From positions 32,705,778-32,769,777 of the forward strand of contig OY754979.1 of assembly GCA_963576475.1 (NCBI GenBank): a stretch of DNA of 64,000 nt, written 5' to 3'. Positions 21,380 to 34,240 of the stretch are shown piece by piece (within the stretch, counting starts at the first letter, position 1; each line of letters begins with the position of its first letter). The DNA comes from Molanna angustata (taxonomy: Eukaryota > Arthropoda > Insecta > Trichoptera > Molannidae). The notes beneath the pieces are model-generated. The model was not told the origin of the DNA. It saw nothing but the letters and a program-made list of their open reading frames with translations, and made no database searches. A program made the position numbers and the translations under genes.

Positions 21380-23260
21380 TTGTGATATATTCATTGGTAG
21401 GTACTAATATACGAGTATTCGCATCATCTAAATCTAAAGAAATCATCTCTCTAAAACAATCTCAAGTATTCGTAGTACACGTCATATTAAAGAAAATCAA
21501 TAAAATATAGATATCTAAAGAGATTAAAGAAGGTATATAAATAGTTATGTACATATGTAGATGGTGCGTGCATCTTTCAAGCACCATTTGAATAATTGAT
21601 TGATAAGTAGGTACTTTACCGTATAGAAAGTATGCTGTCAAAGAAATTTTCTATCGATTATCTATGCAGGTACCTCTATTTAAGTCTTTGGCAATTGTCA
21701 TCCAAGATTTACCATTGCAAATGATAATGACAAACATTGTACATTGTACCTGCTAAGAAAATACAAACGATTTTCAGAATGCATCAAGTGCAGCGTTCAA
21801 TTCGATTTCAATAATATAGACATCTCTGTGCGATTTCGCTTGGCGCGTTCAAAACATTGTATTGGCCATTACAATGAAGGAAATACTTTCACGACTGTTC
21901 TATTCCTTTTTTAAAATTATTGAAATTTCGTCAATTGACAGAACGTTATTAAAAAATTATAGAATTAGATGTAATATTGACTTGAACACATTGAGATGAA
22001 TGCTTGCTTGAATATATGTAATGTCATTATTGCAGCATATCTACTCTAGCGATAAAAAAATGAACTGCTCTAAAAGACTAGTGACTAAAAGTACGAAGAC
22101 ACTGGACTTTAGATTCATGTAAACTTGCAGTGACATTTTGTTGTTATGAAACGCTTAATATCGACATTAAGTCTCCTTTAATTTTTATGAAACCGGCTGT
22201 TAGAGGAATAAATAATGTAGAATATATCGTGCTGTCTCCTAATAAGTTATCCCTGACAAACGTGGAGCTCATTAGTCTCGAAATTTTAGTTTAATAAATT
22301 ACTTATATGTTATTTGTTCTGCTTCTCTTGCAATTCAGTTTTGCGAGATTCTAGGCCTTATAAGTTTAGTTTTAGTCTTGACCTAGCAAAGCAATGTGTA
22401 GATTTATTTTATTTACTTAAGATTGCAAATTGCAAACAGTTTGTTATATAAACTATATAAGAGACTCAAAATACAAAACTGTAACACCGATTACCAGAGC
22501 GGTCTTATTGCCAATTTTGCATTTTATGCTAGACCAACACATTACTGATTAACAAGACTAACAGCTCTAATCAAAAGTATTGAATTATATCAATAACTGA
22601 CAGTTAATTATTATGCTTTTCCTTTTTACCATAAGTCATTGGCATCGATATGTTTGTTACATTAAAGGCATAAAAAGATACTTAACTGGTTAACGGCTAT
22701 TTATTAAAAGGCGTGTACCGCCAAGAACTGGAATGTCAAAGGAAGTGGCCAATTTAATCATATCGAAAGTGTTAAAAAGTTCCATCGCGTGACTCCCAAC
22801 ATAGAATATAGTAACTCTTACAACATATTATTTCATTGTTTTGGTGGACGTTTGTTCGGTGTGCCTTCCTGGGGAATATTATTCCTGGCCATTTTGACGG
22901 TCCTTGAGTCTGTTATTCTTGACATGTGTTTTTTTTCAGAACCTTTTTCTCTGTCAGCTTTTAGTTGATTCTTTAAAAACAAAAACAGTATACCTACACT
23001 TACATATTGTAAAGTTTACAATCCTTCTAGTTTTTTATAGAATTGATTGAACCTTTAATTTTACAATTAATGCCTTATTGGGTAATTGTCACAGGATACG
23101 CAGTTAATTGATATCAAATTTATTTATTTCATAACAAAAGGCGATTGTATCGCAAGATGAAGCCTAAAGACAATAACAATTTATACAATAATATATTATT
23201 TAATATTAATATTTATAACTATAGTTCCTCTTTTTTCATTACAGCTAAAGATATTTTATT
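21380..23260. other. Unassigned 1.9 kb
   Basis: AT-rich, stop-dense on all frames. No gene, RNA or repeat family recognised. Confidence 0.4.
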
Positions 23261-23265
23261 TTTAT

Positions 23266-23482
23266 TCTATGTAGCTTCTCGGGCAAGTAACTATGTCTAA
23301 ATATTAATTTAACACGCACCCAATAACAAGTGTTGCTACATTCTGGAGATTTACTTATTATAATCGTCTCACAGATCAAGAATGAAAACACAATTAAAAA
23401 GCTGTGTCTCCACCAGGAATCGAACCCGGGACCCTTGGATCAGTAGTCAGATGCCTAACCAACGGAGCCACGAAGGCCGACA
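23266..23482 (-). mobile_element. SINE-B copy 1
   Basis: Minus strand: head GTCGGCCTTCGTGGCTCC, then GGGTCCCGGGTTCGATTCCT (B-box), a body with GTCTCCAGAATGT, and a tail ending at GCCCGAGAAGC. Same order as the 33851 and 60612 copies. Confidence 0.85.
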
Positions 23483-23495
23483 ACAACATAAAATA

Positions 23496-23684
23496 CACTG
23501 AAAAAAATTGTGACCACCGAACTGGCTACCTGCGTTTTTAGCCAAACCTTTGTTATCAGTAACTAGAGTTAATCCATTTATGACTGTACTGTTTGGTTAA
23601 GCGCACAAAATATTTAGTAGCACAAAACGAATTGTTTTGTAGTCACCATAGTTCGGTTAATTTTAACATAACTTTTTTTCAGTG
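23496..23684. mobile_element. Short TIR element, CACTGAAAAAAA ends
   Basis: The left end CACTGAAAAAAATTGTGACC and the right end TTTTTTTCAGTG are inverse, with TA on both sides (23494-23495 and 23685-23686). The subterminal words ACCGAACT and AGTTCGGT are also inverse. Size (189 bases) and TA flanks fit a Tc1/mariner-type MITE. Confidence 0.65.
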
Positions 23685-23699
23685 TATAAAACATATTAA

Positions 23700-24780
23700 A
23701 CAACAAAAAATAAAATCACAACAATGATTAAACAAAGGCGAGAATTGGTGTGATATTCGTTGAATCAACACAAAAAGACATCCTTGCTCCATGGGCAAGT
23801 TTCAAGAGAAACTTCTGATTGTTGATTTTTACAACCATTTTTTAAGTTCACTGGTCTGTCAGTATTGAAATTATGTAATCAATTTTTAATTAACTTCGCC
23901 AGTTAGATTTGGAAACAGATATTGTGTATTCTCGATGATAATACACGTCAAAACTGATTTCAGATTGATCAAATTCATATTTTGATAAACATTGAACGAT
24001 TTTGTATTTCATACAAAGTAAACAAAACTATTTGTTTCCGGCTGATCTTTGGTAAAATTTGAATTTGTTTCGGTAAGGGATTTTGTTTTTTCACGCAGTA
24101 AAATAATCAACAACTGACCGTTTCGTTGTGCAACTTGGCTTGGCAGCCTGGTGTCAATTTAGTCGATTCTCGAAGCTTCGGAACACATCCTGTCTTACGG
24201 CAATCCACTCGTCAGCGAGTGATCCTATCTGTCACCATTTTTGTGCACATCTATAAATTGGAGCTCTTCATTACCTAATCTTGAGATCCCTCTTCGATGT
24301 TCATTCCAACACAAATATGTAATAATAAACAAATTGTATGTATTCCATGAGTGTTTGAATATTTTCCCTGTTAGGTCTGCAGCTTGCGATTAATCATGTA
24401 CCTACTCTAATGTGTAGAGGAGAAACTCTTAAATACAGTTGACAAAGAAGTATTAGCAGGTTCATTCCTCAACTTTCTAATGCGACATGTAATTACCTAT
24501 CTGGTTGGTAAGTTAAGTAATAGTTACCTGTCCACCAGATCTAAACACATTCAGATTCTAACTTCCATAATACTCATTACAATTAAAGTGCCTTCAGGTA
24601 GATATGATCAAGAAGATTATTGTTCATGATATAGTGATCAGCATACGCCAAGTCTTGCATTCAAATGTGCTGTGTATTTTATTTTATAATGTGTAGCTGA
24701 TCCGGCGAACTTCGTGTAACTAACAGTCAATGAATGTCGTGTTAAATTTTAACTTATCTTAATAAAATGAATGCAAATAA
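23700..24780. other. Unassigned 1.1 kb
   Basis: No gene assigned. A minus-strand stretch of about 23 codons near 24170-24240 (DEWIAVRQDVFRSFENRLN) looks protein-like but is isolated and followed by stops. Confidence 0.35.
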
Positions 24781-24801
24781 ATATTCAGTTCAATAATTTA
24801 T

Positions 24802-24960
24802 TTCGACAGACTGAACAAGCTAAAGTCCCAATACCTAGACTCAAGACAATTTTCGTACCTACAAAGAAATTTTCTATATTTTGGAGTCAAATTATACAAC
24901 GAACTACCTAAAACACTTAGACAAAACAGTTACTTGAAAACATTTAAAGGGAGACGTTAA
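24802..24960 (+). pseudogene. LINE reverse transcriptase extreme C-terminus
   Basis: 53 codons to a TAA: FDRLNKLKSQYLDSRQF, then FGVKLYNELPKTLRQNSYLK and TFKGRR. The GxxLYNxLPxxLR signature is typical of the end of jockey/CR1-like reverse transcriptase proteins. It is preceded by unrelated sequence, so it is a 5'-truncated remnant. Confidence 0.75.
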
Positions 24961-25090
24961 AATTTGGGTTAAAAAAAGGCAGAGGCTATATTAAAAATTA
25001 ATTAATCACCTGAACTCTGAAAATACTCCCATAGCTACCAATCAAAATTGAAAACTAATAAAACATCAATATACTGTCTCAGAACAGGTT

Positions 25091-25420
25091 TCATCTAGTC
25101 AGGCAGTTTATGACAATAGTGTAATATCTATTATTAATAGCTATTATTCTTCTTCTTGTATTAGATCGTAGATCTGTTCTTTCGAGAAAGCTATCCCTCC
25201 ACCTCTTTTGTGGTCTTCCGGGGAGGCGATGCCCTGGTCGGATTTCGTTTGCCGCTATGTATGGGATTCGAGATGCGTCCATCCTTTTGACATGGTCCCT
25301 CCAGAATCTTCTCCTAGCTCTACTACATCGTATGATGTCCTCGGTCTCACAGGTCCGCCTAATGTCGTCATTGCGAATTCTGTACAAATCAAAATATCAG
25401 ATCGCATCGTCATCGGGAAT
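25091..25420 (-). pseudogene. LINE reverse transcriptase C-terminal fragment
   Basis: The minus frame gives MYRIRNDDIRRTCETEDIIR, ARRRFWRDHVKRMDASRIPY and GHRLPGRPQKRWRDSF. This is a distinct lineage related to the decayed pieces at 29488-30400. Only the tail survives. It ends in a weak repeat of ATAATAGCTATTATT at 25130-25147. Confidence 0.82.
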
Positions 25421-25740
25421 ACACAAATTCTGAAAGTTTCAGGGCTAACTGGTCGGGAAGTTGATAAAAATCAATTGTAAAATTTAAGTACAGACAGACA
25501 GAAGAGTGAATTTAAAGAAAAACGCGTAAAAAATAAAAAGGGCATGAGATGTTGCTGATTTTTATATAGATTTTTTTTTTACAAAAAATTAAAATTGAGT
25601 TATAAAAATTGTTATGTAAAAACTTGTTATGTTGTAAAAATAAGGTGGGTATATTATGTCGATATAATATATGACAGGTGTATGTTGTATTATTGCACGA
25701 TTCAAATATTCAATAGATCAATGTCGCATACCAATTGTAA
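25421..25740. other. Unassigned spacer
   Basis: AT-rich, nothing recognised. Confidence 0.35.
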
Positions 25741-25751
25741 AATTAAACCGA

Positions 25752-26220
25752 TAACGATGTTTTTATTGACAAACTTTTTAACATCTCAATAGAGACGAAG
25801 CTGGGTTATTATATAAGAACCAGGAATTCAAGGCACTTACGGGGCTTACGACCTGTCATCGGCTGGTTTACGTGATCACTTTATGCACTTGCGCAACGTT
25901 CACCAATTATGCCTTCTTATTGAGTTCCTTTATCAATATTAATATTGGAATAATGTGTGACAATTTTGTATGTAAATCGGAGTTGGGATATTATAGTTAT
26001 TTCAAACGAACAGATTTTTATAATTTAAATATAAAGAACTTTCAAAAATTGGATTGATAGGGGACACAATAGGAAGAGATAATTAGCGAAGGTTGCGCAA
26101 GCGCATAAACTGATCACGATAACCTGCCGATTACAGGTCGTAAGCCCTGTAGGTACCTTGAGTTCCTGATTCTCCTAAATTATTCCGTCTACATCTCTAT
26201 TGAGATGTTAAAAATTTGTC
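25752..26220. mobile_element. MITE-D copy 1, both arms
   Basis: The left arm TTAACATCTCAATAGAGACG and right arm CATCTCTATTGAGATGTTAA are inverse, and so are the inner blocks GGGCTTACGACCTGTCATCG and its inverse. The arms run about 170 bases each (TGATCACTTTATGCACTTGC inside). No frame. Other copies lie at 26296, 27830, 35006, 36897 and 54965. More complete copies show the outermost end as CCCTGTCGGGA. Confidence 0.8.
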
Positions 26221-26295
26221 GTAATATATAATATTCCTTATTATAAAAATTCCTTATTTTCAAGCGAAAAGAATTTCAGTATTACAATATATAGA

Positions 26296-26436
26296 ACTTT
26301 CAAAATTGAATTGATAGGGATCTCATTAAAAAGGCATAATTGGTGAACTTTGCGCAAGCGCATAAAGTGATCACGTAAACCGGCCGATGACAGGTCGTAA
26401 GCCCTGTAGGTGCCTTGATTTCCCGGTTCTCCTACA
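26296..26436. mobile_element. MITE-D copy 2, one arm
   Basis: Contains GGCATAATTGGTGAAC, GCGCAAGCGCATAAAGTGAT and GACAGGTCGTAAGCCCTGTA, then stops at GGTTCTCCTACAG. A stray matching end, CAACTTCGTCTCTATTGAGA, lies at 26938-26957, so about 500 bases of other DNA separate arm and terminus. Confidence 0.7.
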
Positions 26437-26463
26437 GTAAATAAAGCTGATTCAATCAAAAGT

Positions 26464-26523
26464 GGTTAGTAACCAGATGGGTTACTAATAAATATAGGTG
26501 GTAACCAGAGGGGTTACCAGTAA
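26464..26523. repeat. Short tandem and inverted GGTTACTAA/GGTAACC words
   Basis: GGTTAGTAACCAGATGGGTT followed by GGTGGTAACCAGAGGGGTTA: a two-copy imperfect tandem in which each unit is itself self-complementary. Confidence 0.6.
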
Positions 26524-26959
26524 AGAGAGTTTACTATATCCCAAGTGGATATGATTTGAAACAAGAACACAAGGACAGTGGTTTAGAGAGAAGAAGAAAG
26601 AATGGTCAAAAGTAACAATGAGTATATTGATCACAATTAATAGTTTGCTTAAAGGTAAATTTACAACTACGGCTGCGTGAAGTGACGGAAATACGGAAAT
26701 GAAGTGACGACGTGTAGAGGTGTAGACTCCCTTAAATAGTGCTGCGCTGGGGGTAGCAAGTTCAATGTCCTCGAACATTCTAGACTTATTTATTTGAAGT
26801 GTCATACCCAGTTGAGGAGTATTGTCACCAGTTTGACGTTTTTTTTTTTTTTTTGAAAGTTTGAAGTTAGATAAACAAATGTACTTGCCGTCGCTAGGCG
26901 CGCGCTTGAAAGAAATTTCGAGATGTGGTCTGCCACACCAACTTCGTCTCTATTGAGAT

Positions 26960-27530
26960 AATTAAAAATCTGTTAAAAAATAAGTACATACATACTTTTT
27001 TATTTATTTCAATCACAGTTTCAATACATTTTTGATAACCGAGCCAATAATTCATTATCAGAGGTAAAATGATGGTAGCTGTGTCTAGCTATGTTATTTA
27101 TAATCTCCAATGTTGATTGATTTTTTGAAATACATATATAAGTAATTAAAACTATAAAATGAACTTCCGAAGATACATATATCTTATCAATTATCAATCA
27201 AATGGTACGTAGGTATACATTGAATAAAAAAACGTTACAATTAAATAACAGTACGATTAAATAGTTTTTGCAGTAGGAACTATTTTGAACGCTGGATGAA
27301 ATGATGAAACGAAATGCCTGGACACATTGCGGTCTGCCGTATTCATCGATTGGCCCGCGACTTCTATGTATAACACTAATCAAATGTTATAAATATTTGA
27401 ACATAATAACAATAAATAATTATTTCCGCCTATATACTCCCCACACTGATTAAATAAATACACATGTGCCTATACTAAATATATAAATATACATAAGTTC
27501 ATTTATTATAAATAAATTATATCACTACCT
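26960..27530. other. Unassigned spacer
   Basis: AT-rich, no gene or family recognised. Confidence 0.35.
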
Positions 27531-27537
27531 TCTAGAG

Positions 27538-28266
27538 CAGCCCTGGGCAAACTGGGGCCCGCGAACCGCATGCGGCCCGCCGTGTGTTTCAGTGCGGTCC
27601 GCGAGCAATATGCATAAAAAACACAGACATAAGTATTTTTTCTAAAAAATAACTTCAAATATTGCCATTTCAGTCGCACGTATTGAAATCGAAGGTAAAA
27701 AAAACTGAAAATTTCTAACTGCGCGGACTTTGTTCGCATTAATATCGAAATAAACGCAAGAAAAATGAAATTTTCTCGCTGCGTGGAATTTACCAAATTT
27801 AATTTATGGAAAAAAATCAAAAGAAAATTTGTTGATTGTTGCTTTCATTGTTTACAAACCAACTCCTCAATAGATGGCGTTACAAAAAAAGTTTCTTCGT
27901 CACTTCATAGATGGCGATGGTATTTTAAGTTTATTTTCAAACGAACAGAAAAAAAATTATTGGATTGACAGGGAACGCAATAAGGTATAATCGGTGAACG
28001 TTGCGCATGAGCATTAAGTGTTCACGTGAACCAGCCGATGACAGGTCGTAAGTGTCTGTAGATGCCTCGAGTTCCTGGTTCTCCTATAATATTCCAACTT
28101 CGTCCCTATTGAGATGTAAAAAAATTGTCTTAAAATATCATTAACTCCCGACAGGGAATACAAATGACTGCGTATAAAAAAAATCTCGTTGCATTTTTTT
28201 TATTGAAAATAACCAACCTTTGATTTCTGAATCTGGCCCGTTGTTCCAAAAGTTTACACACCCCTG
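27538..28266. mobile_element. Probable hAT-type non-autonomous element
   Basis: The left end CAGCCCTGGGCAAACTGGGG is followed by a GC-rich block (GCCCGCGAACCGCATGCGGC). The right end reads AGTTTACACACCCCTG, the inverse of CAGGGGTGTGTAAACT. The two ends are similar but not identical, and no clean 8-base duplication is visible. A MITE-D copy lies inside. It may be one decayed element or two neighbours. Confidence 0.45.
27830..28170. mobile_element. MITE-D copy 3
   Basis: Contains TTGCTTTCATTGTTTACAAA, a TAGATGGCGTTACAAAAAAA word, the GACAGGTCGTAAG block and the end CAACTTCGTCCCTATTGAGA, then CTCCCGACAGG. It matches the right halves of the copies at 35006 and 36897. Confidence 0.75.
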
Positions 28267-28274
28267 CTCTATGT

Positions 28275-29480
28275 AGAGCAACAGCAAGCTACTGCCAGAC
28301 TTATGTCATAGTTTTTTTCTGTAAAAGGATATCACAGCAGGCAGGGGCGAGACTGGATACTTCGGACTAGGTAAACCCTGGAAGAAAATTGAGAAATGTC
28401 AAAAATTTTGTGTTTTTTAAGTATCGTTGTTCATTTCAGTGGCCATGAAAAATATTTTTAAAATCACATTCCAAAATAATATTTACATTTGTAGCCTTGT
28501 AAAGCATCGTATCTACAAACGGTTCAATTTTTAATCTTGTAGTACGTTCGCAATAAAACAAATAAATAAACATTAGTTCTTGAATTTCTTAACATAATAT
28601 TATAGGCAAGCAAGATTTTCGGCTTCTATAAGCAATTCCGCTACTGACAGCAGGTAACAACAACGATTGGATAATTTCAACCCTGAGCTGTATCTATTGG
28701 TGGCTTTCAGAGATTCGGAGATAGAGGAATTCTGTCCCTGAGGGTTCTGCCTAAAGTGCACTTTACACAGACACTATTATCAACGCGGCCCGGTTTCCAA
28801 CGCTTAAAACAGCATCCAAAACACAGGTTACTCCGAGGATCGCTTTACAGTACTTTACACAATTATATGTGCAAATGTTTAATATAATATAAATTAATGT
28901 TTAACGAAAAATTATATAATAAATGTTTAACATAATATAAATGTGTATCGAAAGTTTCGACACTTTCCAAATAAACAAAATACATCGCGAGCGATTGTCA
29001 CACGTAAAAGTCAACGCAAACGGCAGCCATGTGGTCGGTAACCAAAGAGTATATAATACCTTTGTCGGTAACGACGACAGCGCATAATTTTACAGATTTC
29101 TGTTTTACCAAAAAGGACGTAAATCGCGTTGAAAATAACTAGCGTCTACAATCCGAATTTACCATTCCGGATTCTGTTTCCGGTTGGCTCTCTGATTGGT
29201 TGAGATCTCGTAGTATGGAGTCAAATGAGCTGTGAAATTTTATATTTAATACGAAAAATTAAATAAAAAATGTAAATTTAATTTATAATTCAATTTATAT
29301 AGCAACTCGCTCACGCGAGTCGCTATTATTATTATAAACAAACTTAAACCTAACCTAAGAATGCAGAAAAGAAGAGCTGGGACTAGACGCTACTTTGAAA
29401 ATAGAACACGTTCTATTTTTTTGCCCATCCCGCCGAAAACCTGAAACCCGTTGAAAACAGCGTCCGTGTAAGTAGGTCTT
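28275..29480. other. Unassigned 1.2 kb
   Basis: No gene recognised. A TTTAACATAATATAAATG-type word is repeated near 28878-28940. The block near 29150-29300 has no match in the window. Confidence 0.35.
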
Positions 29481-29487
29481 AGCGTAT

Positions 29488-29625
29488 TCATCCCTGTTGT
29501 TCTAGAAGCTGTTTTGTTCTCACTGTGTCTGCCCTTGCTTCAACACCATAGGTCATTATGGGTCTGATACATGTTTTATTTATATATTCGGACCTTACTA
29601 TGTAAGTATGTGAAATAATTTGTTG
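29488..29625 (-). pseudogene. LINE reverse transcriptase fragment
   Basis: The minus frame gives EYINKTCIRPIMTYGVEARA then DTVRTKQLLEQQG. This matches the conserved RP(I/V)xTYG(x)E(x)R segment downstream of the polymerase domain in non-LTR elements. It breaks off at the equivalent of the next conserved block, which may continue at 30040. Confidence 0.7.
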
Positions 29626-30039
29626 ACTATCTTCATTATTGTCTAGTCTTGTATATTTAATTGTCAGGTGCCTCGTGTTTGAGGATCGTGACATGCTACG
29701 GATACGGCAACATTATGTAACGTATTAAAATGACGTTTCGCTCGTTATCGTCTCAATTGTGGGCGAGTGCTGATTGCAAAACTTTCCATCATCATCGGCC
29801 CGAATCGAACCATCGACCTTCAAGTTCAAAAATGTAATTTAGATCGACCTTAATCAGCAGCTGTAGACGCAGAATAAACAGTTTCACTCGGTATGATAAA
29901 TTGTTATTGGTGTTAAATTGTGAAGCTAATTATTGTTCAACAGATATTCACAATTATAACCATTTTTCGACGTATAAATGTACTCTGGATCAAGTCTGAA
30001 TATTGCAGGTCTGAATATTGAAGGTTATTTGATCAGTTT

Positions 30040-30400
30040 GTGATGGTGGACTGTCCTGGGAGGATGAGGTCCAACTGTCCTTCCATCTCTTCGCAGGTGT
30101 TGTTGGGTACTACTGACAATTCTACTGTCGTCCATGTGTTCATCCGTTCGTTGTGGTCTCTTTAGAAGCGTCTTTTGCTCTATCCCCATCTTGTTGTGTT
30201 CTCGACACCGTATATAGACCTGATCATGTAATTTCTCATACGGTCCCTGAAGGTTCTTCCTGCAACTGTACGTACTGTATGTATGTAGATGCTTATTTTT
30301 CAACACTATTTCGGCTAGGCGGGTAGGCACGCATTTCCGCCTCAGGTTTGGAATAAGGAGAGAGTCAAAATGGATATCCCTAACAAATATCAAGTTTAAT
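30040..30400 (-). pseudogene. LINE C-terminal fragment, frameshifted
   Basis: Read in a second minus frame, the block RWG-SKRRF-RDHNERMN (two stops) matches ARRRFWRDHVKRM of the copy at 25091. A 122-codon open frame overlaps it in another register and is probably spurious. Confidence 0.5.
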
Positions 30401-30980
30401 AAATAAACTCAGCAAATTAACTCTTATGTCACCGTCTCATGATTCTATTATATCCGTGATTAGAGTAACACAAATGTTAGTAACACAGTTGTGCATCATC
30501 TACGGATGTATGGCAGCCATCTTTACAGAGTATTAGATTGTAAGTTCGGTATTTCAAAGTTTACATCTTGTCTTCGTGAAATGTCAAGACGAAACAAAGT
30601 TCCCATTGCGTTGGTCATAAGAACCTACAAGATGTTTTTGATGTCAGAAATATTATTCCAATAGTCATGCAATCTTAATATTCCCATGGTATAAAAATAA
30701 TACAATAACTGCCTTTCTATGTTAATGCGAAATGTTTATTCATTACCTTAAATGTCTGAAGCAACATTGAATACACAACAATTATTATTATTAATAAAAT
30801 ATATTATAAAAAGGAAAGTCTTGCGTTCTGCAAATGACACGAAAATCTTGACTCGTGTAAACTAACCTAAAGCTAGTCTGATACCAGCTGATTTTCCAAG
30901 ATTTAAACGGAATAAAAACATGGACGTTGATAAGGAAGAAATGAAATAAATATTCATATGCTATCATTTTCCACGTGAAT
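30400..30980. other. Unassigned spacer
   Basis: Nothing recognised. Confidence 0.35.
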
Positions 30981-30984
30981 TAAA

Positions 30985-31175
30985 AAATTAAGAAAGATGT
31001 CATTGATAGAATGTATGTGAACACATTGAGATGGCCCAAGAAGAATGATGAAAAACGCTGCACTAAGAAAATATACGAATGTATCAGGAATGGAATATCG
31101 CACTACCACACAGGAAGCTTTAACAGATGACAATGTATGAGATTATGAGTGAGAGACATGGCGTGATGGCATGCA
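30985..31175 (+). pseudogene. LINE tail fragment, strongly decayed
   Basis: AACACATTGAGATGGCCCAA corresponds to the LRWFGH block of the family at 13941, followed by AAGAAAATATACGAATG (KKIYE) and the end GGCGTGATGGCATGC. Several deletions remove the middle. Confidence 0.6.
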
Positions 31176-31179
31176 AAGA

Positions 31180-32995
31180 AATATACCCGATTCATTGAAA
31201 TTTGGTGATGAAAACATTGTATGCGCTTAATTCTGTGAATGGATATCACCCAGGTATTATAAATTAGCCGAATATAGTAAAAGCAGATTCATTATTTATG
31301 GGTCTGTATAATGAAATAAATAGTATATAAGGTCTTTGGAAATAAATAATCCCCCGATAAATGTTGCACTAACAGTGTATACTATTATACAATAATCTTA
31401 TAGACTCATTTGTTTCGTAAAACTAACAATTACATTCGTTGTCAGTCTCCTTGGAATGATCTTGAATCATCTAACAGCGTTTATATAAATAATTTCAGAC
31501 TTTGTAGTTGTATTGTGTAAAACTTCATTATAATCCTGACACTACAGTAGGTATAGTATCATAGCAATGCAGATTCTGCCATCTCGGGGTACTACAAATA
31601 AAATTGAAGAAATTTTACGCTATCGATGGAACAATAATCATTTCTAAATATATTTATAATACCTACTTTAAACATTTTGAATTCAATTGAAGGGATAGAA
31701 TGGGCTATACAGAATACACAAAATTTCATAGTATGCTCTCTCTATATGAAACTATTTGAGATGCCGATAGCAAAATTAGTCTGAAAATTGGTAAGTCATA
31801 AATCTCCACTAGAATAACATACATAGTACCTACTCGAGATTATAAACATACCTTTTGCGTTACAAACACTCGTTAAAATACCAGTTTTCGCTGAGAACTT
31901 AGCGCACGCAGAGTTTGCATAAAAATAGATTAATCAAAGCGAGTAAGTGTTGGGAGGATTTCACTCGATTGTGGAGGGAGACCTTTTGTTAATCAAACAT
32001 TCAACACCGAGTACTTTTAATTCATATCTATCATACTTTGTGCCATAACAAGTCAACCTTTTCTCACGAGAAATGTGTTGCGGAGTTTGGCACAGTTCTG
32101 GGCGCCGAGTACACAAAGTACGTAAAAACATCTTCAGAGGCTGGTGTTGCTCAACGTCGGTTACCGAAACCCGATTATTAAATCGACTAATCCAAAATGA
32201 TAATTAAAACATACCTCGGGACAATTGAATTACACCGAACGGAAGCTTATCTTTAAGAAAATATTACTCAGACATTTGCATAAGTCGTGTGTTGTATCAT
32301 TTTTGAAGGAATTAACAAACCAGTTGTTCAGATTTTTTGCAACATACAGTCATTTGGTAAACGGTAATTTGATATTATTTAGTTTCGGTGGTTCTATGAT
32401 GTATTTTGGATTGTTTTTTTAGATTAAAATTACTGGGTTAATGCCTTGTTTTGTAATGTTAGCGTATTGATAATAGCTGTATACGAGTACTTATCCTAAA
32501 ATCTTTATCGATTATTATTTCTTTCGTAATTATTGTTGATTTGTTTGGACCCTACGGGTGTTCGTTCGATTACATCAACAAATTACGATATAATTTCATG
32601 TCAATTGGTGTTGATCGGAGAAGACTACTTACAATGCCCAAGTATGAGCTTGATAAATTATAAGTGAGGTTGGGTTATGGAGCTTACAAAAATGTCAGGT
32701 AAATAACATTCAAAAACAAATTACATTGATTGAAATAATCAGTATACAATCTAACGATGATTACCTACTTTGATATTGTTACGGCCCTTCTCGCTTCTAT
32801 TAATAGTCACTAATGCCTTGATTTTATTTCAGATACAATTATATTTATTTATTTTTATCACACCATATTTTACAGTGATACAAACAAGTAGATTACTGCT
32901 GCCCAATTAGGAAACCCTGTTCTAGGGCTAGCAGTTTACAATTTCGCAGTGACAATATATTTATGAACTGGGTGATGATAGTTTCCACTCAACAT
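31180..32995. other. Unassigned 1.8 kb
   Basis: No supported gene. The 65-codon plus frame at 32225-32422 has no motif. A tetranucleotide-like ATTTATTTATTT stretch occurs near 32845. Confidence 0.35.
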
Positions 32996-33000
32996 CTAAG

Positions 33001-33613
33001 ACAGTCTTACTAATAAAAATTGACTGCACACACGTTGCCCAGTGTTTTAGTTACACACCGTATAAAGCCCGTGTAGCAATTATTTAAAAATTTTACTACC
33101 CAAAACAGTTATCAGTAGTTGCTACAGACTTACAACATAAATTAATCCGCCATTCTAATTTTGACGTTTGTCGTGGTTAATATTTCCATATGTTTTTCAC
33201 ATTTAAAATGGGAATATGGAAAATATAACGATTAATTTAATCATACGAATAACCATGCGAACACCATTGTAGATATTATAAAAGAGCTAATTTTTTGACA
33301 AATTTACGCTCCTAAAATACACAACAATCAAGAATAAAATAATTTATAAATATTTTTCGTCATATTATTTCAAGATATAACAATATAAAAATACAGATCA
33401 AAATATAACTTGATTTGTGATATATGACATTTGTCTTAAAACATCGCTAAACTATCTTGGACAGGCGTGCAAGCGTAGTGTAAAATTTGTATGAGAGATA
33501 CACAGCTGTTAACAAGTTACTGATCTGATACACATAATTTATAAGTAACGTTTTTGCCTACATGGGTGTTTAACGATCGTGTAACTTTACAACACGTTTA
33601 TTAGTAAGACTGT
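33001..33613. mobile_element. Probable MITE, ACAGTCTTACTAATAAA ends
   Basis: ACAGTCTTACTAATAAA at 33001-33017 is repeated as an exact inverse at 33597-33613. Inner segments (TTAGTTACACACCG versus AAGTTACACGATCG) are only loosely inverse. No clear target duplication and no frame. Confidence 0.5.
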
Positions 33614-33850
33614 TTAGGCAAACAATAAAAATACTTTGTAGGTACTAACAACTAACTAACCACCACTTAATAAACATTAAAACAGACACATAGCTCAAAT
33701 CAAACAGATTAATCAGGTCAAAATGTCCGCCATAACATCTGTCAACAAATCGATTCCCGTTATCTATATTTGAAATTTTTATTTTCTTTCAAACAAATCA
33801 AAAACTATTATTTATTTATTTATTGAATATTTATTTATTTATTTATTTAT

Positions 33851-34062
33851 ATTGCTTCTCGGGCAACTAACAGGTACTATGTCAAATATTACTTTAACAC
33901 GCACCCAATAAGAAGTTGCCACATTCTGGAGACTTACGATATTAATCGTCTCACAGATCCAGACTGAAAACACAATTAAAAACTGTGTCTCCACCGGGAA
34001 TCGAACCCGGGACCTTTGGATCAGCAGTCAGATAATCAACCAACTGAGCCACGAAGGCCGAC
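33851..34062 (-). mobile_element. SINE-B copy 2
   Basis: Full-length minus-strand copy: head GTCGGCCTTCGTGGCTCAGT, B-box GGGTTCGATTCCCGG, body GTCTCCAGAATGTGGCAACT, end TTGCCCGAGAAGCAATAT. The A-box and B-box spacing is tRNA-like. TATTTATTTATT microsatellite abuts the 3' end. Confidence 0.9.
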
Positions 34063-34071
34063 AATATAGAA

Positions 34072-34240
34072 TATTGCTTCTCGGGCAACATAATGTCAAA
34101 TATTAATTTAACACGCACCCAATAACAAGTTGCCACATGCTGGAGACCTATGATATTAATCGTCTCACAGATCCAGACTAAAAACACAATTATAAACTGT
34201 GTCTCCACCGGGAATCGAACCCGGGACTTTTGGATCAGCA
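34072..34240 (-). mobile_element. SINE-B copy 3, 5' truncated, in tandem
   Basis: Starts about 10 bases after copy 2 in the same orientation and stops at TTTGGATCAGCA, losing about 50 bases of the tRNA-like head. The tandem layout suggests one SINE inserted next to another. Confidence 0.85.

Noticed and set aside
30025..30393. 122-codon minus-strand frame as a gene
   Set aside because: LINE homology is seen in a different frame over the same bases, so this frame is probably chance.
33960..34060. Possible tRNA gene on minus (also 23400 and 60770)
   Set aside because: Same reason: tRNA-like head of SINE-B with a shared body and poor anticodon stem.
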